Source: Cryptomeria japonica
Taxonomy: Eukaryota; Streptophyta; Pinopsida; Cupressales; Cupressaceae
Assembly (NCBI RefSeq): GCF_030272615.1
Contig: NC_081406.1
Coordinates: 191,217,891-191,281,890 of the forward strand
Length of the DNA stretch: 64,000 bases
Reading direction: 5' to 3'
Made by a program: the position numbers and the translations under genes. Shown here piece by piece: positions 12,000 to 22,881 of the stretch. Under the pieces are notes generated by a model. That model was not told where the DNA came from, did no database searches, and saw nothing but the letters and a program-made list of their open reading frames with translations. How positions within the stretch are numbered: position 1 is the first letter of the stretch; every line of letters begins with the position of its first letter.

Positions 12000-12720
12000 G
12001 GTTGCGAGCTAGCGACCAGATAGTTTGTGGTTAAGTTTTATGGTTATCGCCAGCTCACGAGGTAAAATGTCTGAAGATGTGATCAAGCTGCGAGCTAGCG
12101 ACAAGTTGGTTTGGGTTTACATCGCGAGGTCTCTAGCTTTTTGGGTGTTAGTGTTTTATGTTACCGAGCTGAAGATTGTTAGTGAAATTGCTTTGGTCGC
12201 GAGGTCTCGAGTTGGTCTTATGTCATAATTTATAGCTGCGAGAGTTAGTGGGTAACTCATTTCATACAGTTGTCGCTAGCTCTCATGTTTGTTTAATGTT
12301 AGCATTTTTAGGTCATGAGCTAGCGACTAGACAGTTTGTGGTTAGGTTTAATGGTTATCGCCAGCTCGCGAAGTTAAATGTCTGAAGACCTGATCAAGCC
12401 GCGAGCTTGCGAGTGGAGTGGTAGTGGTTAAGAGATAAATAGTTTTATGTTGGAGAGTACACGACAAGGATTAAAGTTACCACTATCTCCAAGTCACTGC
12501 GGTGACGAGGACTTAACATTTGTGGTCAAGAATTGGCGAGTGCCAGTTTAGTTTCCTTCAGTCGCTAGATCTCGAGGTTACGAAGGCTTACCATTTTTGG
12601 CTTGAGAGTTGGAGATAGAGAGAGTTTTAAGGGCTTGTTGCTAGGTTGCGAGATTTTCTAATGGGCAATCTTCCAGGCAGAGAGTTGACGACTATGTGCC
12701 ACGTGTTTTAATTACTTAAA
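12000..12720 (+). repeat. Leader B: GCGAGCTAGCGA / TCGCCAGCTCGCGA motif array
   Basis: The motif type is that of leader A: TTGCGAGCTAGCGACC (12001), TATCGCCAGCTCACGAGG (12045), CTGCGAGCTAGCGAC (12088), TGTCGCTAGCTCTCATG (12272), CATGAGCTAGCGACTAG (12313), ATCGCCAGCTCGCGAAG (12357) and CCGCGAGCTTGCGAG (12400). Orientations alternate with about 40-45-bp spacing. A direct near-repeat of about 310 bp is visible (12001-12070 against 12313-12380). An isolated open frame at 12025-12228 is a by-product of the motifs and not a gene. Confidence 0.75.
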
Positions 12721-12727
12721 GTTAATA

Positions 12728-12990
12728 TCTTGAAATCGCTAATATTTTTTTTTTATGGTTTGAAAATAGCTTGAAATCACCAATATTTTATTTTTATGAT
12801 TTGAAAATAGCTTGAAATCACCAATATTTTTTTTTAATGGTTTGAAATAGCTTGAAATTGCCAATATTTTATTTTTATGATTTGAAAATAGGTTGAAATC
12901 GCCAATGCAAATATTTTTCTGGTTTTAAAAACATTACAATTCGCCCATGCAATTATTTTTTGGGTTTTAAAAACAATACAATTCGCTAGG
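12728..12990. repeat. 41-42-bp tandem repeat (CTTGAAATCGCCAATATTTT type)
   Basis: About four and a half copies of a unit with CTTGAAATCRCCAATATTTT, a T-rich run, ATGATTTGAAAATAG run from about 12728 to 12910. Two further copies of a related unit (GGTTTTAAAAACAWTACAATTCGC) follow to 12990. The core ATCGCCAAT is a TTCGCCAA-like half site, as in leader C. It sits between leader B and the TATA box at 13199. Confidence 0.7.
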
Positions 12991-13189
12991 ATTTTTCACA
13001 AACTTTGAGCGATCATGGCTAATTCGCCAATGGAGATTATTATTTTTCTCCGTAAACCGCAAAAATTTGCCAATAAAATTAAAATTTTCTTCGGAATTAT
13101 ACAACTTTCGCCAGGTTTTTACACCTTGTCCAAGGGAGGGTTTTCTTAAAGTTTTCCTTGCAATATACTGAATGAGAGAAGGAGCACAA

Positions 13190-13330
13190 GTGCAAGTGAT
13201 ATAAATACACAATCATTCATATTATTGAAGACAAAACTGGTCAGCCATAATTTTAGGCAATGTTAGGTTAGTCCTAATTGAATTTGACATATTGTTTTCT
13301 GAAATTTCAGTAATAGTGTAACAATTTACA
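13190..13330 (+). promoter_or_regulatory. TATA box and possible 3' splice site below leader B
   Basis: GATATAAATACAC (13198-13210) matches the TATA region of leader C. About 100 bp further, a T-rich stretch ends in TTTCTGAAATTTCAG (about 13294-13308), a plausible plant 3' splice site before the ORF relic at 13333. Confidence 0.35.
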
Positions 13331-13332
13331 TC

Positions 13333-13672
13333 ATGCTTTTATTGCAAAACTCTTTTTCCATTACTTTCTACCCTTGTTCGATACTTTTCAAAAGAAATTT
13401 AGCTAGAAAATATCAATCCTGGTTGTGGCATACTAATAGAAGCGATCAAATCATTGAAGGTAGGGTAAAATGCTCCAAAATTGAAGATATTTTTCTTTAC
13501 TATATTTTTAATGCATGTCAAATTCCTTCCTAAGGAAAATGGTTTACCAAAGCTCAGGTTGCCAACAACTCTCCACATTTTCTACAACTTGCCATTGTTG
13601 CTTCTCAAGGAGAGGCAAATGATCTAGGAGGATCTGACACTTTGATGGATTTGAATGAAATGGTAGTACTTC
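13333..13672 (+). pseudogene. Short ORF relic downstream of leader B, unknown product
   Basis: A frame from 13333 reads through ARKYQSWLWHTNRSDQIIEG and VKCSKIEDIFLYYIFNACQ to a stop at 13531-13533, then continues in the same frame as FTKAQVANNSPHFLQLAIV and GGSDTLMDLNEMV up to about 13665. The spaced W, H, C residues near the start could be what is left of a zinc-finger type N-terminus of a transposase, but I cannot confirm this. I see no catalytic domain behind it. Its position after a palindromic leader and TATA suggests it is the first coding exon of an element whose rest was lost. Confidence 0.35.
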
Positions 13673-14084
13673 ATTACATATATTTCTTCACCACTATCTT
13701 TAGCACATTGCCTAAAACACGTGTTCACATTACAACACTCTTAACACTTGGCAAATACTTTTGCATAAACAATCTTGCAACCTATAGTTTTAGCACAGTG
13801 TCTTCTCATTCTTGAATCTCTCTTGTTGTGTGACACTGATATGTGCTCTCTAATACATTTGTATTCATATTGTGTGTTTTCTCTGGGCACACCTGAGCCC
13901 TAGATCACTAACATAGGGTTAACCATTATGTTCTACAATAGGTTTATGTTTCAGAACTTCAAATAAACATCACTCAGAGTGAGTCCAACCTATTATAGCC
14001 AGGTACCATTTTAAGACCTTGGTTTGTTGAAACAATAGCTAGCTCGGATACCTATTGTATGCACTTGTATTATCCTCTATTTAA

Positions 14085-14250
14085 ATATGTCATTGGGCTA
14101 GACCCAAAATGTAACATGGAAGTCATCTTAAATTGGGCTAGACCCAAATGTAGCATGATAAAGGAATTCAATGTGTCATTGGGTTGGGCCCAAATGTAAC
14201 GTGCTAAGGGAAATTAAACAACCATTGGGCTGGACCCAATATCCAACGTG
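14085..14250. repeat. Four TTGGG..CCCAA palindromes in tandem
   Basis: TTGGGCTAGACCCAA (about 14093), TTGGGCTAGACCCAA (about 14133), TTGGGTTGGGCCCAA (about 14179) and TTGGGCTGGACCCAA (about 14224) occur at 40-46-bp intervals, each followed by a related tail ATGTARCATG. The outer arms are constant while the centre varies. This is a smaller version of the palindrome arrays at 5-6 kb, 12 kb, 43 kb and 51-52 kb, with another motif. Confidence 0.7.
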
Positions 14251-14811
14251 GGAATATAGAATAATAATTTATTATTATTTGCAAGCCGACCTAAGGGTGA
14301 TTAGCGCCTAAGGTTGGTAAATAATGCTCCAAGCTGAAGTCATTTGGAGACACAACACAATTCATATTTCTTCTATCTGTTCTGCTAGCAACAATTCTCT
14401 CTAATGCGAACTTGTGCAAGGCAATTATGCAAGGTTGAAGATAACGGAGTTGTCAAAGTATCTTGTGCAAATCAAATCAAGACTTCTACTGCTCCACTTT
14501 ATCATCTGTTGTTAAAGGGTTGCATTCAACACTGATTTCTTGAACTGAAATCTAAGATAAGTCTTGTAAACTATCTACATTTGAGATAATACATAACACA
14601 TTTAAAGGCTGGGTTTTTCACCTCCAGGAGGGAGGTTTTCCCAAGGTATTGGTGTCTTGTTTTTTATTGTTGTTATTGTTCTTGTGTCTTGTGTTTTATT
14701 GTTATTACTATTTATACACAGTCTGATTATAATCAAATTGGTTACATTAGCATATGATTGCTTAAAATTAACATTATAATCAAATTGGCAATCATTCTCA
14801 TAATAGAAAAA
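14251..14811. other. Possible LTR end abutting the inverted DRM fragment
   Basis: CACCTCCAGGAGGGAGGTTTTCCCAAGG at about 14620-14647 (quoted in two overlapping parts: CACCTCCAGGAGGG and GGAGGTTTTCCCAAGG) resembles the 'AGGTTTTCCACG' box in the copia LTRs of this window. A tandem duplication of TGTCTTGTKTTTTATTGTT follows. The DRM homology stops at about 14812, where this AT-rich segment begins, so an insertion probably truncated the DRM copy. No TG...CA ends or target duplication could be fixed. Confidence 0.25.
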
Positions 14812-15105
14812 AGGTGGCCCTTGCATGAACACATTGGGCCCAATAGGTTCCCTAGGAACTCCAAAACCATTTAGTCCCTCCGGACATAAATTAGAGACCA
14901 CATCACACACTCCAGACATTGTTTGTTTGTATTGCATACCCTCTATGTATTTATCACCCTTTAACACTTTCCTCTGCTTTTCTCCAATTGCTCTCTTCTG
15001 GGCAGCTGATGAGATTGTTTCCATGTCATTCAAGATAATGCATGCTTGCTTTATTTTACAAAATTTACTTGCACATGACTCTTCAACTTGTATCTTCTAC
15101 TTCTG
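14812..15105 (-). pseudogene. Second DRM methyltransferase fragment, inverted
   Basis: On the minus strand, from about 15100 down to 14812, I read ILNDMETISSAAQKRAIGE, KVLKGDKYIEGMQYKQTMSG, VCDVVSNLCPEGLNGFGVP and REPIGPNVFMQGPPFFYYEN. It is the same segment as positions 1-300, and nucleotide similarity is high over that length, with this copy less damaged (a continuous frame). The catalytic half is absent. The homology to position 1 continues upstream of the shared ATGACATGG, so the segment extends beyond the window on the left. Another stop lies just upstream (K-stop-KIQVEES). Confidence 0.8.
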
Positions 15106-15318
15106 CACATATATAAATTATAATTCAAGCTCAGATGATTAAATAAGATAAGAATCTGTAAAGAAAAGAATTAGTCATTGGATGTTACATATTATCTGAC
15201 AGCAAGATCCTAGATCCGATTCTTGGAGAAAGGAAACGTCATTGATAATATTTTTTTCAAATAAGACTCAATCAAATAAATTAAAAATGTTTTATGTAAT
15301 TTTTAAAAGTAGAACTCA

Positions 15319-16480
15319 TGCAATGCTTTCATGCACCGACGACCGAACCGTCGAACCCACAAAATTATCGTTGGTGCAATTTTGTGGTTAGATGGAAGAG
15401 GTAAGAAAAGGATGCATGTTGTTAAATGGAAATGGTGCTTCTTGAGTAAGGACTTAGGTGGATTGGGGATAAAAGACCTCAAGCAACAAGGTATTGCCTT
15501 AGAAATCAAATGTATTGTCAAGGCTTTAGAAGGGAATGAACCATAGAAGACATTAATCAAGAGAAAATTCATGACTGTCAATCGTTATAACATTTTAGAC
15601 AAGAATATTGTTGATAATTTCTCATGGTTTGAAATTATTGTTAGGAATGTCTGCAATCTGAGTAAAAAGTCTAACTATTTTGGGATTTTATTGTCTATTG
15701 AAATTCTTTGGTTTCTTTGGAAGAGAAGGAATGAGAATGTGTTCCAAGGTATAGGGAGGGTTCTTATTGAGTGTAATCTTAGAATCACAATGCTAATTAT
15801 TATTGAATAGGTATCATTTACATTGAATATGCCAACAGGAAGATTCATGAAGATATTGGATGAAGGTTCCTCTTCAATATATAAAGAAGACATTTAGGAT
15901 GTTGCCTATTGACCCCAAGATCTAAGAAAGATAGGGAAGAGATTCTAGTAAGAGTATGTAGACTTTTACAATAAATACCAAAAAGACCACCAATATCAAT
16001 TAAAGAGGGGTGAAGCTATAAGATACCTAGAAATGACTCACCAAAACTTTGATTGCTCTATTTGAGAGAGGATATTTGTGCCCCTTGGAAGAGAATTTGA
16101 TACTTTCCAAATTAGGAGGATTGAACCTAAGAATAATGACAAAGGAAAAGACAAAGAAGCTAATAATGAAGATGGGGAGAATGAAGAGAAAGAATAGAAT
16201 CCACATAATGATAGTGATAATGAATCTTAATAAGCTATTACAATCTGTCTTTTGGAATATGTTGTCAATAGATTATATAATATTGATGTAATTTGATGTT
16301 GACTCTAAGCTCTACACGTTACTCTTAATCGTATAAACTGTTTCTTTTTTTTTCTTCTAATTTTAAGGTGGTTTAGCCTGGTTGGGGATTTGATGGAGTA
16401 ATCAACTTGGTCACAATTATTGTAACCTGACTTTGTAATCTGATTTTATTTTGGTAATCAATCTTAAAAAAAAAATCAAA
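15319..16480 (+). mobile_element. LINE (non-LTR retrotransposon) 3'-end fragment with poly(A)
   Basis: The reading RTHKIIVGAILWLDGRGKKR, then VVKWKWCFLSKDLGGLGIKD, then LKQQGIALEIKCIVKALEGN (about 15350-15540) is the stretch at the C-terminal end of plant LINE reverse transcriptases that precedes the zinc-binding domain (W.G...K..H.VKW....P...GGLGI.D). Downstream, SIEILWFLWKRRNENVFQG (about 15697-15753) is the usual plant LINE 'WCIWKARNEVVF' block. The tail is acidic and broken by stops to about 16230. The element ends with a 3' UTR and GGTAATCAATCTT followed by an A-run at about 16466-16475. It is 5' truncated, as is usual for LINEs. I could not define target duplications. Confidence 0.75.
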
Positions 16481-17100
16481 CACACTACACTCACATACAC
16501 TCTTATACGAACCTTGACATGTGTCTTGCTTTAGGATAACCTAGTGTACCACAAGCCAAATAGACATAGACACAAGATGAGGGAGCTAGTATTTGTTTCT
16601 ACCCTCATTTAATCACTTATCATCAACAAACTCAACACTATCAATGATTAATTTGAGGTGTAAAGATTCAACAAATTGCTACAAATTTCATTGAGTAAAG
16701 GCAACATAGGTGACAACCACCCTAACTTCCACAACAAAAGTCTTAGACATAAGATTCCTACCTTTTGACCTTTTACAGTTTGATCTTGCAAGATTTAAAA
16801 ATTCATGTGTGCTAGTTTTTTTATCATATAAGAATCACATATATGATTTTATCCTTAGGCTAGATAATGGACATGGTCCAAATTTTAGTTTAAATTAATA
16901 TTTTTTTCAAGGTTGACAATTCCTAGATCTAATTGTTATCAATTGGTATGATGTCATAGATTTTGAATTGTGTATCTAAGGTTGTGTACTTAAATACATC
17001 ATTTTAAGATTCTTTCACATAAGATAAGAAAGAATCAAACATGGTTTGGAAATCACAAAGTACCAAAAGAACATGAATGTTTCTTCTCTCATTTTTTATA
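16481..17100. other. No gene seen
   Basis: AT-rich intergenic sequence between the LINE tail and the inverted repeat at 17101. Nothing recognisable on either strand. Confidence 0.4.
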
Positions 17101-17320
17101 GTTGATATGTGGGTCTTTACACTATCATCATAATTAATGTTAGAGATTGTTGTGAAGAAGAATGGCCATGAAAGGAGTGACTGGCCTAAGTGCTTGAGAC
17201 TGTCACAAAAAGTGAGTGTTACAGCAGTGAATCTTCCTTTGACCTTTGGGTGGTTGGGAGGGTAAAGACCCATGGTGGTATATGTTGAGTGGTTGGGAGG
17301 GTAAAGACCCACATATCAAC
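17101..17320. repeat. 220-bp segment bounded by a perfect 20-bp inverted repeat
   Basis: GTTGATATGTGGGTCTTTAC at 17101-17120 is the exact reverse complement of 17301-17320. The phrase GGTTGGGAGGGTAAAGACCCA also occurs twice inside the right part (about 17250 and 17291), so the right end is locally duplicated. It could be a MITE or foldback relic. No target duplication is evident. Confidence 0.7.
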
Positions 17321-17659
17321 TATCTACATTGACATTATAGGATGGTGTCCACCTACTCTAAAACCTTGTGGGAACTCTTTGTCTAATACTAACATATACA
17401 TAACATGTGCCTCTCATATAACCCTATGTTGGCTAGGCCCCACCATAATTAGAAGATCCCAACTACTAAAAACACGAGATTCTCCCCTAAAAGGTTTTTG
17501 AGTCATAGAAGGCCTAGCTTGATAGCCCTATAGTCTCTCACACCTAAAATATCCTTGTGTCAATGATGGTCAAATGTGACTACCCTATGGCCCCTACTAT
17601 GCTCTAGACCTTTGTCCCTAATATTGATACTATAGGGGTTTTCTTTGAAATCCTATAGT

Positions 17660-18290
17660 AAGTCTAAATTATCCTTTGAAGGATGGGGAGACCTATGGAC
17701 ACTTTAGTCCCTTGATCAAGGTTACAAAATTCTCTCATGCCTCTTGTGTCCTCCCATGTACCTCCTTTTCCATAAGAGACTTTTCCATAGCAACCCTAAA
17801 GTCATTTGCATTGGCCATGTGTAGGAAAACTAAAATTTTGCGCTTTCCACCCCTAACAAAATAATTGACAAGTAACTTGTCTTGAATGTAATCTAAAAAC
17901 TAAAAGAACTCCAAAAACTAACTCTCATGTTGAGCCACTACGAAACCTCATTATGTAAATTGTGAAACTCATCTATGCATCTCTGTCAAAAATATTTTGA
18001 AATAGAACACACTTTCAAGCACTCCAAAATGGTATCCCATGAGAGATTTTCCAATGTGAGTTGATGCATTTTATCCTCCCAGTACCACAAGGTGGAAGCA
18101 AGTCCTCTCAAAAATTGCATTGCAAATTATGCCTTTAGGTTTCTCACATATAGATGCAACCCAAAGCATAAGTCCAAGCTAAGTAACCAAGACTTAGCCT
18201 CAACCCCATTTGTGGATCTAAAATATGTAGAGGATTGGAGATGAAGCAACTCTCGAATATGATCCTTTGGCTCATGATATGTGCTTGCTA
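17660..18290 (-). pseudogene. Ty3/gypsy gag pseudogene fragment
   Basis: Reading the minus strand from about 18235 downwards gives GVEAKSWLLSLDLCFGLHLY, MQFLRGLASTLWYWEDKMHQ, LTLENLSWDTILECLKVCSI and DEFHNLHNEVS, interrupted by stops. These match the order of plant Ty3/gypsy retrotransposon gag (A..W......f.........kv..a...L.g.A..WW......, then W......F...., F..L......). After frame changes it continues with NYFVRGGKRKILVFLHMANA and NDFRVAMEKSLMEKE (about 17850-17760), the usual gag C-terminal block. No zinc knuckle or pol follows. Gag forms the cytoplasmic virus-like particle that packages element RNA. Confidence 0.65.
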
Positions 18291-18794
18291 TAATCTTTAC
18301 CTCTTGTATTTATGCATGATGAGGCTAGGTAATGTGTATTGATCAATATTCTATCTCCTCTATGTGTATTTCCCAAATTCAAGGCGAACTCCTAATAAGC
18401 TCCCAAGATGCAAGTATATGCTCCTCTACTACAAGTGGATCCTCATGAGGTGTCTCTGTTGTGGGTGAAAACCTATCCTGTATCACACCTATCAAATTCT
18501 ATAAGGCTTGTAAGATTTGAGGTCCATATTCGGGCTACTCATCTTGGCGAAAAATATCAAAGTGATATGACTCTTCTTGTCCCTCATGTGAATGTGCTCC
18601 TCTTGAAGCACTACGACATGGATGACCCTTCCATCCATTTCCTACACTCTATTTTCTAACGCACACCTCATAACCTTTACCTCACTTCCTATCATTATTA
18701 CCTTCCATCTACCTTTCAAATCCCCTATCTTAATATCCTTCACTTTCCTACATCCTATCCTAAACCTTAACCTCATACACATTTACTTTTATAG

Positions 18795-19512
18795 AGATAT
18801 CGAGGACAGTAAGCAGACTGGATGATGTAGATGGGTCTTATCGATTTCATACGTTACTTAAGGCTTCACGAGTTGATCATTGTATAAGAGTTATCGTGAT
18901 AAAGGGAGAAAGCATTCGATTCTTGAGGTGCAGAAATGGTTCATCATTTTGGATTGAGTTGTATGTGTAGGGATGAATCCTTTCAAGTGCAGTACAGAAG
19001 GCTATTTCTCACGGATGAAAGTGTCCTTGATGCAATTTGGAGATTGGTGGCATCCATCCTTGGTGGAGGTAGACACTGGTGTGACAATTTCATTTATGAG
19101 GTAGTGATTTTCCCAATGATAGATATCCTGGGGTCGAAGGAAGTATGCATCCAGAGGATAGATGGTTTTATCCATGCAATGGATGGGCAGACCATTGCTA
19201 ATGAGATTTTGAATCTGGATGTGGATAGGTGGGTTAGCAGGTTGGGTAGCTACTTCAACTCGGATAACTATGTTTCCTCAGATTCGGAAGATGATCAGGA
19301 CCTTGAAGATGAGAAAAGAGATCATGCCAAGGTAGAGAAGGAAAGGTTGAAATCCTTGATAGAAGATGCCTAGGAAGTCTACTGAATTGGAGTCATCAAC
19401 AAGAATTTTGCCCCCTTCCAAAGGCTGCTGGACATAGATGTCTGCTGGCTCACAAGGGCCGCTATGGGAAAAGTAATGGAAATTGGAGCGCACCTGGCCA
19501 TCATCCTCTAGG
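18795..19512 (+). pseudogene. Degenerate ORF of unknown family
   Basis: The longest open part starts with ATG at 18936 and runs to a TAG at 19371-19373 (145 codons). It contains DESVLDAIWRLVASILGGGR, EVVIFPMIDILGSKEV and an acidic tail SSDSEDDQDLEDEKRDHAKV followed by a helix. In the same frame after two stops it reads VINKNFAPFQRLLDIDVCWL and MGKVMEIGAHLAIIL, so the original product was longer. An upstream piece in another frame, DDVDGSYRFHTLLKASRVDH (from about 18822), may belong to it. I recognise no domain. The Asp/Glu-rich linker and flanking repeats suggest a transposable-element product. Confidence 0.4.
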
Positions 19513-20018
19513 CTCTGTAGATAAATTTATAGGTATAGGCTCATGATTGGATGTATGGACCTGTGTCTGGCCGGTTTTATTTTTGTCATAAGGGAGCTGA
19601 CCCCCTTTGGTTAGTACTTATCTATGTGAAAAAAATGCAGTCATTTAATTAATGCATGATCGTAGGATTGTTCAAGGGTTTAGGTCTTGTAAGAATTTTT
19701 TTTTTAAAATCGATCATATCATATTACAGAAACCTCTCACCATCTCTTCTATTGGCAATTAATCTGATAAATCTATAATAAAATTTGAATCTAGATATTT
19801 GAAAAGAATAATATTTTTCAACACAATATGTATAACAATGAATTGGTTGATTATGCCCTACCTTTTTTCTTCAATCGGATCTTGGCGGCACCCTAATCTA
19901 GAAATGTTTCCCTCCTTGCAGTAATGCCCCAATTTTTTTGTGATGGCAGAGGTCGATGGGATGAAGAGGTGGGAATAATGTTTATCAAATGACTTGGTCT
20001 TTTTTTTTTAAAGTAATG
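19513..20018. other. No gene seen
   Basis: AT-rich sequence with T/A homopolymer runs; no ORF or repeat boundary recognised. Confidence 0.35.
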
Positions 20019-20215
20019 CCTGCAGTCGTCCAAATTTCGACGAACGCAGGCACTTTTTCTAAAAAAACATAATTTTCATTGCCAATTCCTTCTCCGTCGA
20101 AACCAAATTTTGAATTATTGTCGGAATTCCAATGAGTGCGGGTATTTTTCCAAAAAAAATCAAATTTGGTCACAATATACCTTCTCCGTCAGAAACCTCT
20201 GTCGGAATTTTAGGC
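20019..20215. repeat. Imperfect palindromes with TCGACG/CGTCGA cores, partly in tandem
   Basis: A palindrome with arms TGCCTGC (20019) and GCAGGCA (about 20047-20054) around CGTCC...TCGACG starts the region. Two units of about 110 bp follow, each with TTCTCCGTC.GAAACC and TGTCGGAATT (about 20089-20125 and 20181-20212). The CpG-bearing half sites and spacing recall the other palindromic arrays, but only two or three units exist. Confidence 0.45.
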
Positions 20216-20329
20216 CAAATGTATTAGTGTGGGGGCAAGAAATGGCAAGTATCTTGGGAGAGTTACTATCTCTCTTGCATAAATATTATCCCCCTTTTGG
20301 AGGTGAACCAGGTAGCTGCTATTTTTAAT

Positions 20330-22678
20330 TTCTTGTAAGGATTTCCGTTCAAAATTACCCCTTGAAGTTGTGCAAGCACGATTGAGGCCTATAGCATGCC
20401 AAGGTACTGAAACAAGCTGTAGTCACACAAGCATTATTGAGACCGCGAGGCCCTACAAAATGCCCGATATGAGAGATCTCAAAGAGAAAACTCATACAAT
20501 CCCATCCCCCGAGACTTTAATCCTGAAAGGCCTATTATTATAGTGAGTCGGAATGCTTGGGTTTAGCTATACTCACTTGGATCATTCTCACAGGGTGATT
20601 AGTTTTTCCCACTATGACATGCCCACTAAAAGGTACACAAATCTCAAAACTAGAAAAAGATTCAAGGGTATAGATTTCTGATTGTCTGTACAGACAAGAG
20701 CATGCTCTCCTACCTCTTAGATTTTTCTCAAACACGGAAGATAGATTTGTTCATCAACCATATTGCAGTTTAAGTGCTTAGAAAATAATAAAGAATACAC
20801 AATGTTTAGTTGATTCTCCTTAGGCAACCTGTAAAAACAATGCATCAGTAGTCATTTTCTTTTTTATCAATGGATTCTTTGACAAGCGTTCTGCAAAAAA
20901 ACCAATTAGGCTATGAAAATATCTTAGGCAGACAGAAGACAATTCAGGGTTAGCATCAGAAAATCTAAATTTAATTCAAGAAAAACCCTAAAAATCCTTC
21001 TGTTTTTAATACAAGAAAATAGAAAATCATACGACAATTATCACAGAACCAGATGAGAATTCTTACTGAACCAAATGAGAAAAAGAGAATGAAATGACAG
21101 AATCAAAAATCTATATGAGTATTATCATAGAACTAGACGAGCATTCTCACTAAACCAAACGAGTAATAAGAGAATGAAACGACCGAAGCAGAAATCCGTA
21201 TGAGTATTCCCACATAACCGGATGACAAAAATTAGAAATCATACTGTATGCTAAAGAAACTCGTATTGTATGCTATGAGATATATATGTAGATGAAGAGG
21301 TAAATATGTGATTTTATGCAGTATATATTGTTGATGGTGGGTGTTTGAAATCTATCTCTCTCTTCCTTTTTCTCTGTCTTCCTGAGATGTGAATTGTACA
21401 AGTACTAATTATTGATATAAAACAAATGTATCTCTCTCCCCTTTTGAAGAATGAGTTTTCAATGACTAAACTGTGCACACAAGAAAGCATGTCATTAAAA
21501 TCTTTCATGTAAAGTGAATGCATGCATAAATTGAGGAAATCCTTTGGGTAAAAGACCTATGTCCCCAAAGTTTTTATCATAAATAGGTTGTGTAATAAGT
21601 CAATTGCATTGATTAAATAGGCAATCTTAGGAATAAATTAACAATGGCTGAATGATGAAATTAATGTGATGTTTGACTCTATGACAACTTTTTTATGTTA
21701 TAGTTGGATAAAGGAAATTATAAATCTTTGTCATGAAAAAATTGAGTATACCTTGGATTGAAAAGTGAAAGATATTTTTGAATTAGGAATAGTACTAGTA
21801 GAAATGTGTGATTGATATTGAATACAACAAATTATTTAATTTTGAATTCTTCGTGTTCATATAATTTGGAATTTGATACCTTAGATTGATTAAGTATGTT
21901 TTTTAATAAAAAGTGCCTGACATGCAAATTTTGGAGATATGTGAGTGGCAACATTATTTTAAATCCTCCCTTGGATGGATCTGTTAACTACCCAACCTCC
22001 AATGCTATAAAAGTATATATGATATTTTCACAGTTAGTCTAATTGAATTTAACTTTCCCTATGAAAGACCAATTAGACAAGACACAACAGACTTTTAAAT
22101 CTCAAATGTATCTTGATGGTCCAACTATGTAACAACATGCAATTTCTTCACACAATGACTTAGAGTAGCAATTATCGACCATAGATAATTATAATAGAGA
22201 ACTAATTTGGAAATGAAAAAATACACAGTTCATTTGAAAATAAGACAATTGGCCTTTTTTTTGCTTGAAAATAAGAGTATTTACAACTAATTAATTATCA
22301 TATCTGTTCTATATATCTTAATATTACAAAATGATTTCCCATATATAGGGAAAATAAGAGTTCTTTCAATGAAAATACATGTCTTAATAAAAGAGAATAA
22401 TTTTAACAATAACTAATTATCTCTAATGAAGATATTAATAGAGCTCAAGTGGTCAACATATTCCTAAGCCTTGTAAGCATTAGTATTTGCAAAGAGATGG
22501 CCCATCATGTATTAATAATCACAAAGGAATTCATTTGCACAAGTTTTAAAAAAGGCAATTAATTCCTTGAATTAATAATCACAAAGGACTGATTTGACAA
22601 GAAGATAATTCCACACCACAATTGCAGAGAAAAGAAACTGGATCTTTATATTAATCTTCAAAGTATGAGTACATGGTA
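20330..22678. other. Long AT-rich stretch without gene
   Basis: Apart from the tandem repeat at 21040-21240 I find no coding homology, RNA gene or LTR terminus here. Scattered microsatellite-like AT runs are present. Confidence 0.4.
21040..21240. repeat. About 85-bp tandem repeat, 2.3 copies
   Basis: Unit 1 (CAGAACCAGATGAGAATTCT at about 21046) and unit 2 (TAGAACTAGACGAGCATTCT at about 21130) align over about 85 bp, including GAGAATGAAAYGAC and TATGAGTATT. A third partial copy starts CATAACCGGATGAC near 21212. Differences are mainly C/T and G/A changes. Confidence 0.6.
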
Positions 22679-22744
22679 TACTGCTTCCTCTAATCTAGCT
22701 CCTATTCTATTTAATAATGTCTTTTAGAATATGGTCTTGGTTTC
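22679..22744. repeat. 65-bp direct repeat, left copy (right copy 43821-43883)
   Basis: CTCTAATCTAGCTCCTATTC and the following TCTTTTAGAATATGGTCTTGG closely match 43821-43883 in the same orientation. The two copies lie outside the 3' and 5' sides of the minus-strand family-A gene. They could be the ends of that element, or a shared host-derived segment. Confidence 0.6.
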
Positions 22745-22881
22745 TCCTTTATACAAAATGAGGAGAACCGAAAAGCTTCAGACCATTTACAATTGCATCC
22801 TTTCATAACTAACAACTTTAAATAAAACATTATAAACTAACACATCAGGAAGATAACTAAAAAAAACTTTTTTGGATAATA

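Noticed and set aside
12025-12228. 67-codon open frame in leader B
   Set aside because: It is formed by the GCGAG/CTCGC repeat motifs and has no homology or start context.
15331-15546. Independent small gene
   Set aside because: The reading matches the plant LINE reverse-transcriptase C-terminus and continues past stops to a poly(A) end, so it is a LINE fragment.
17004-17312. Minus-strand frame with a repeated MGLYPPNH phrase
   Set aside because: The phrase arises from the duplicated GGTTGGGAGGGTAAAGACCCA segment of the inverted repeat; no protein homology.
20538-21523. Short minus-strand open frames
   Set aside because: No recognisable motif and they overlap tandem repeats and AT-rich sequence.
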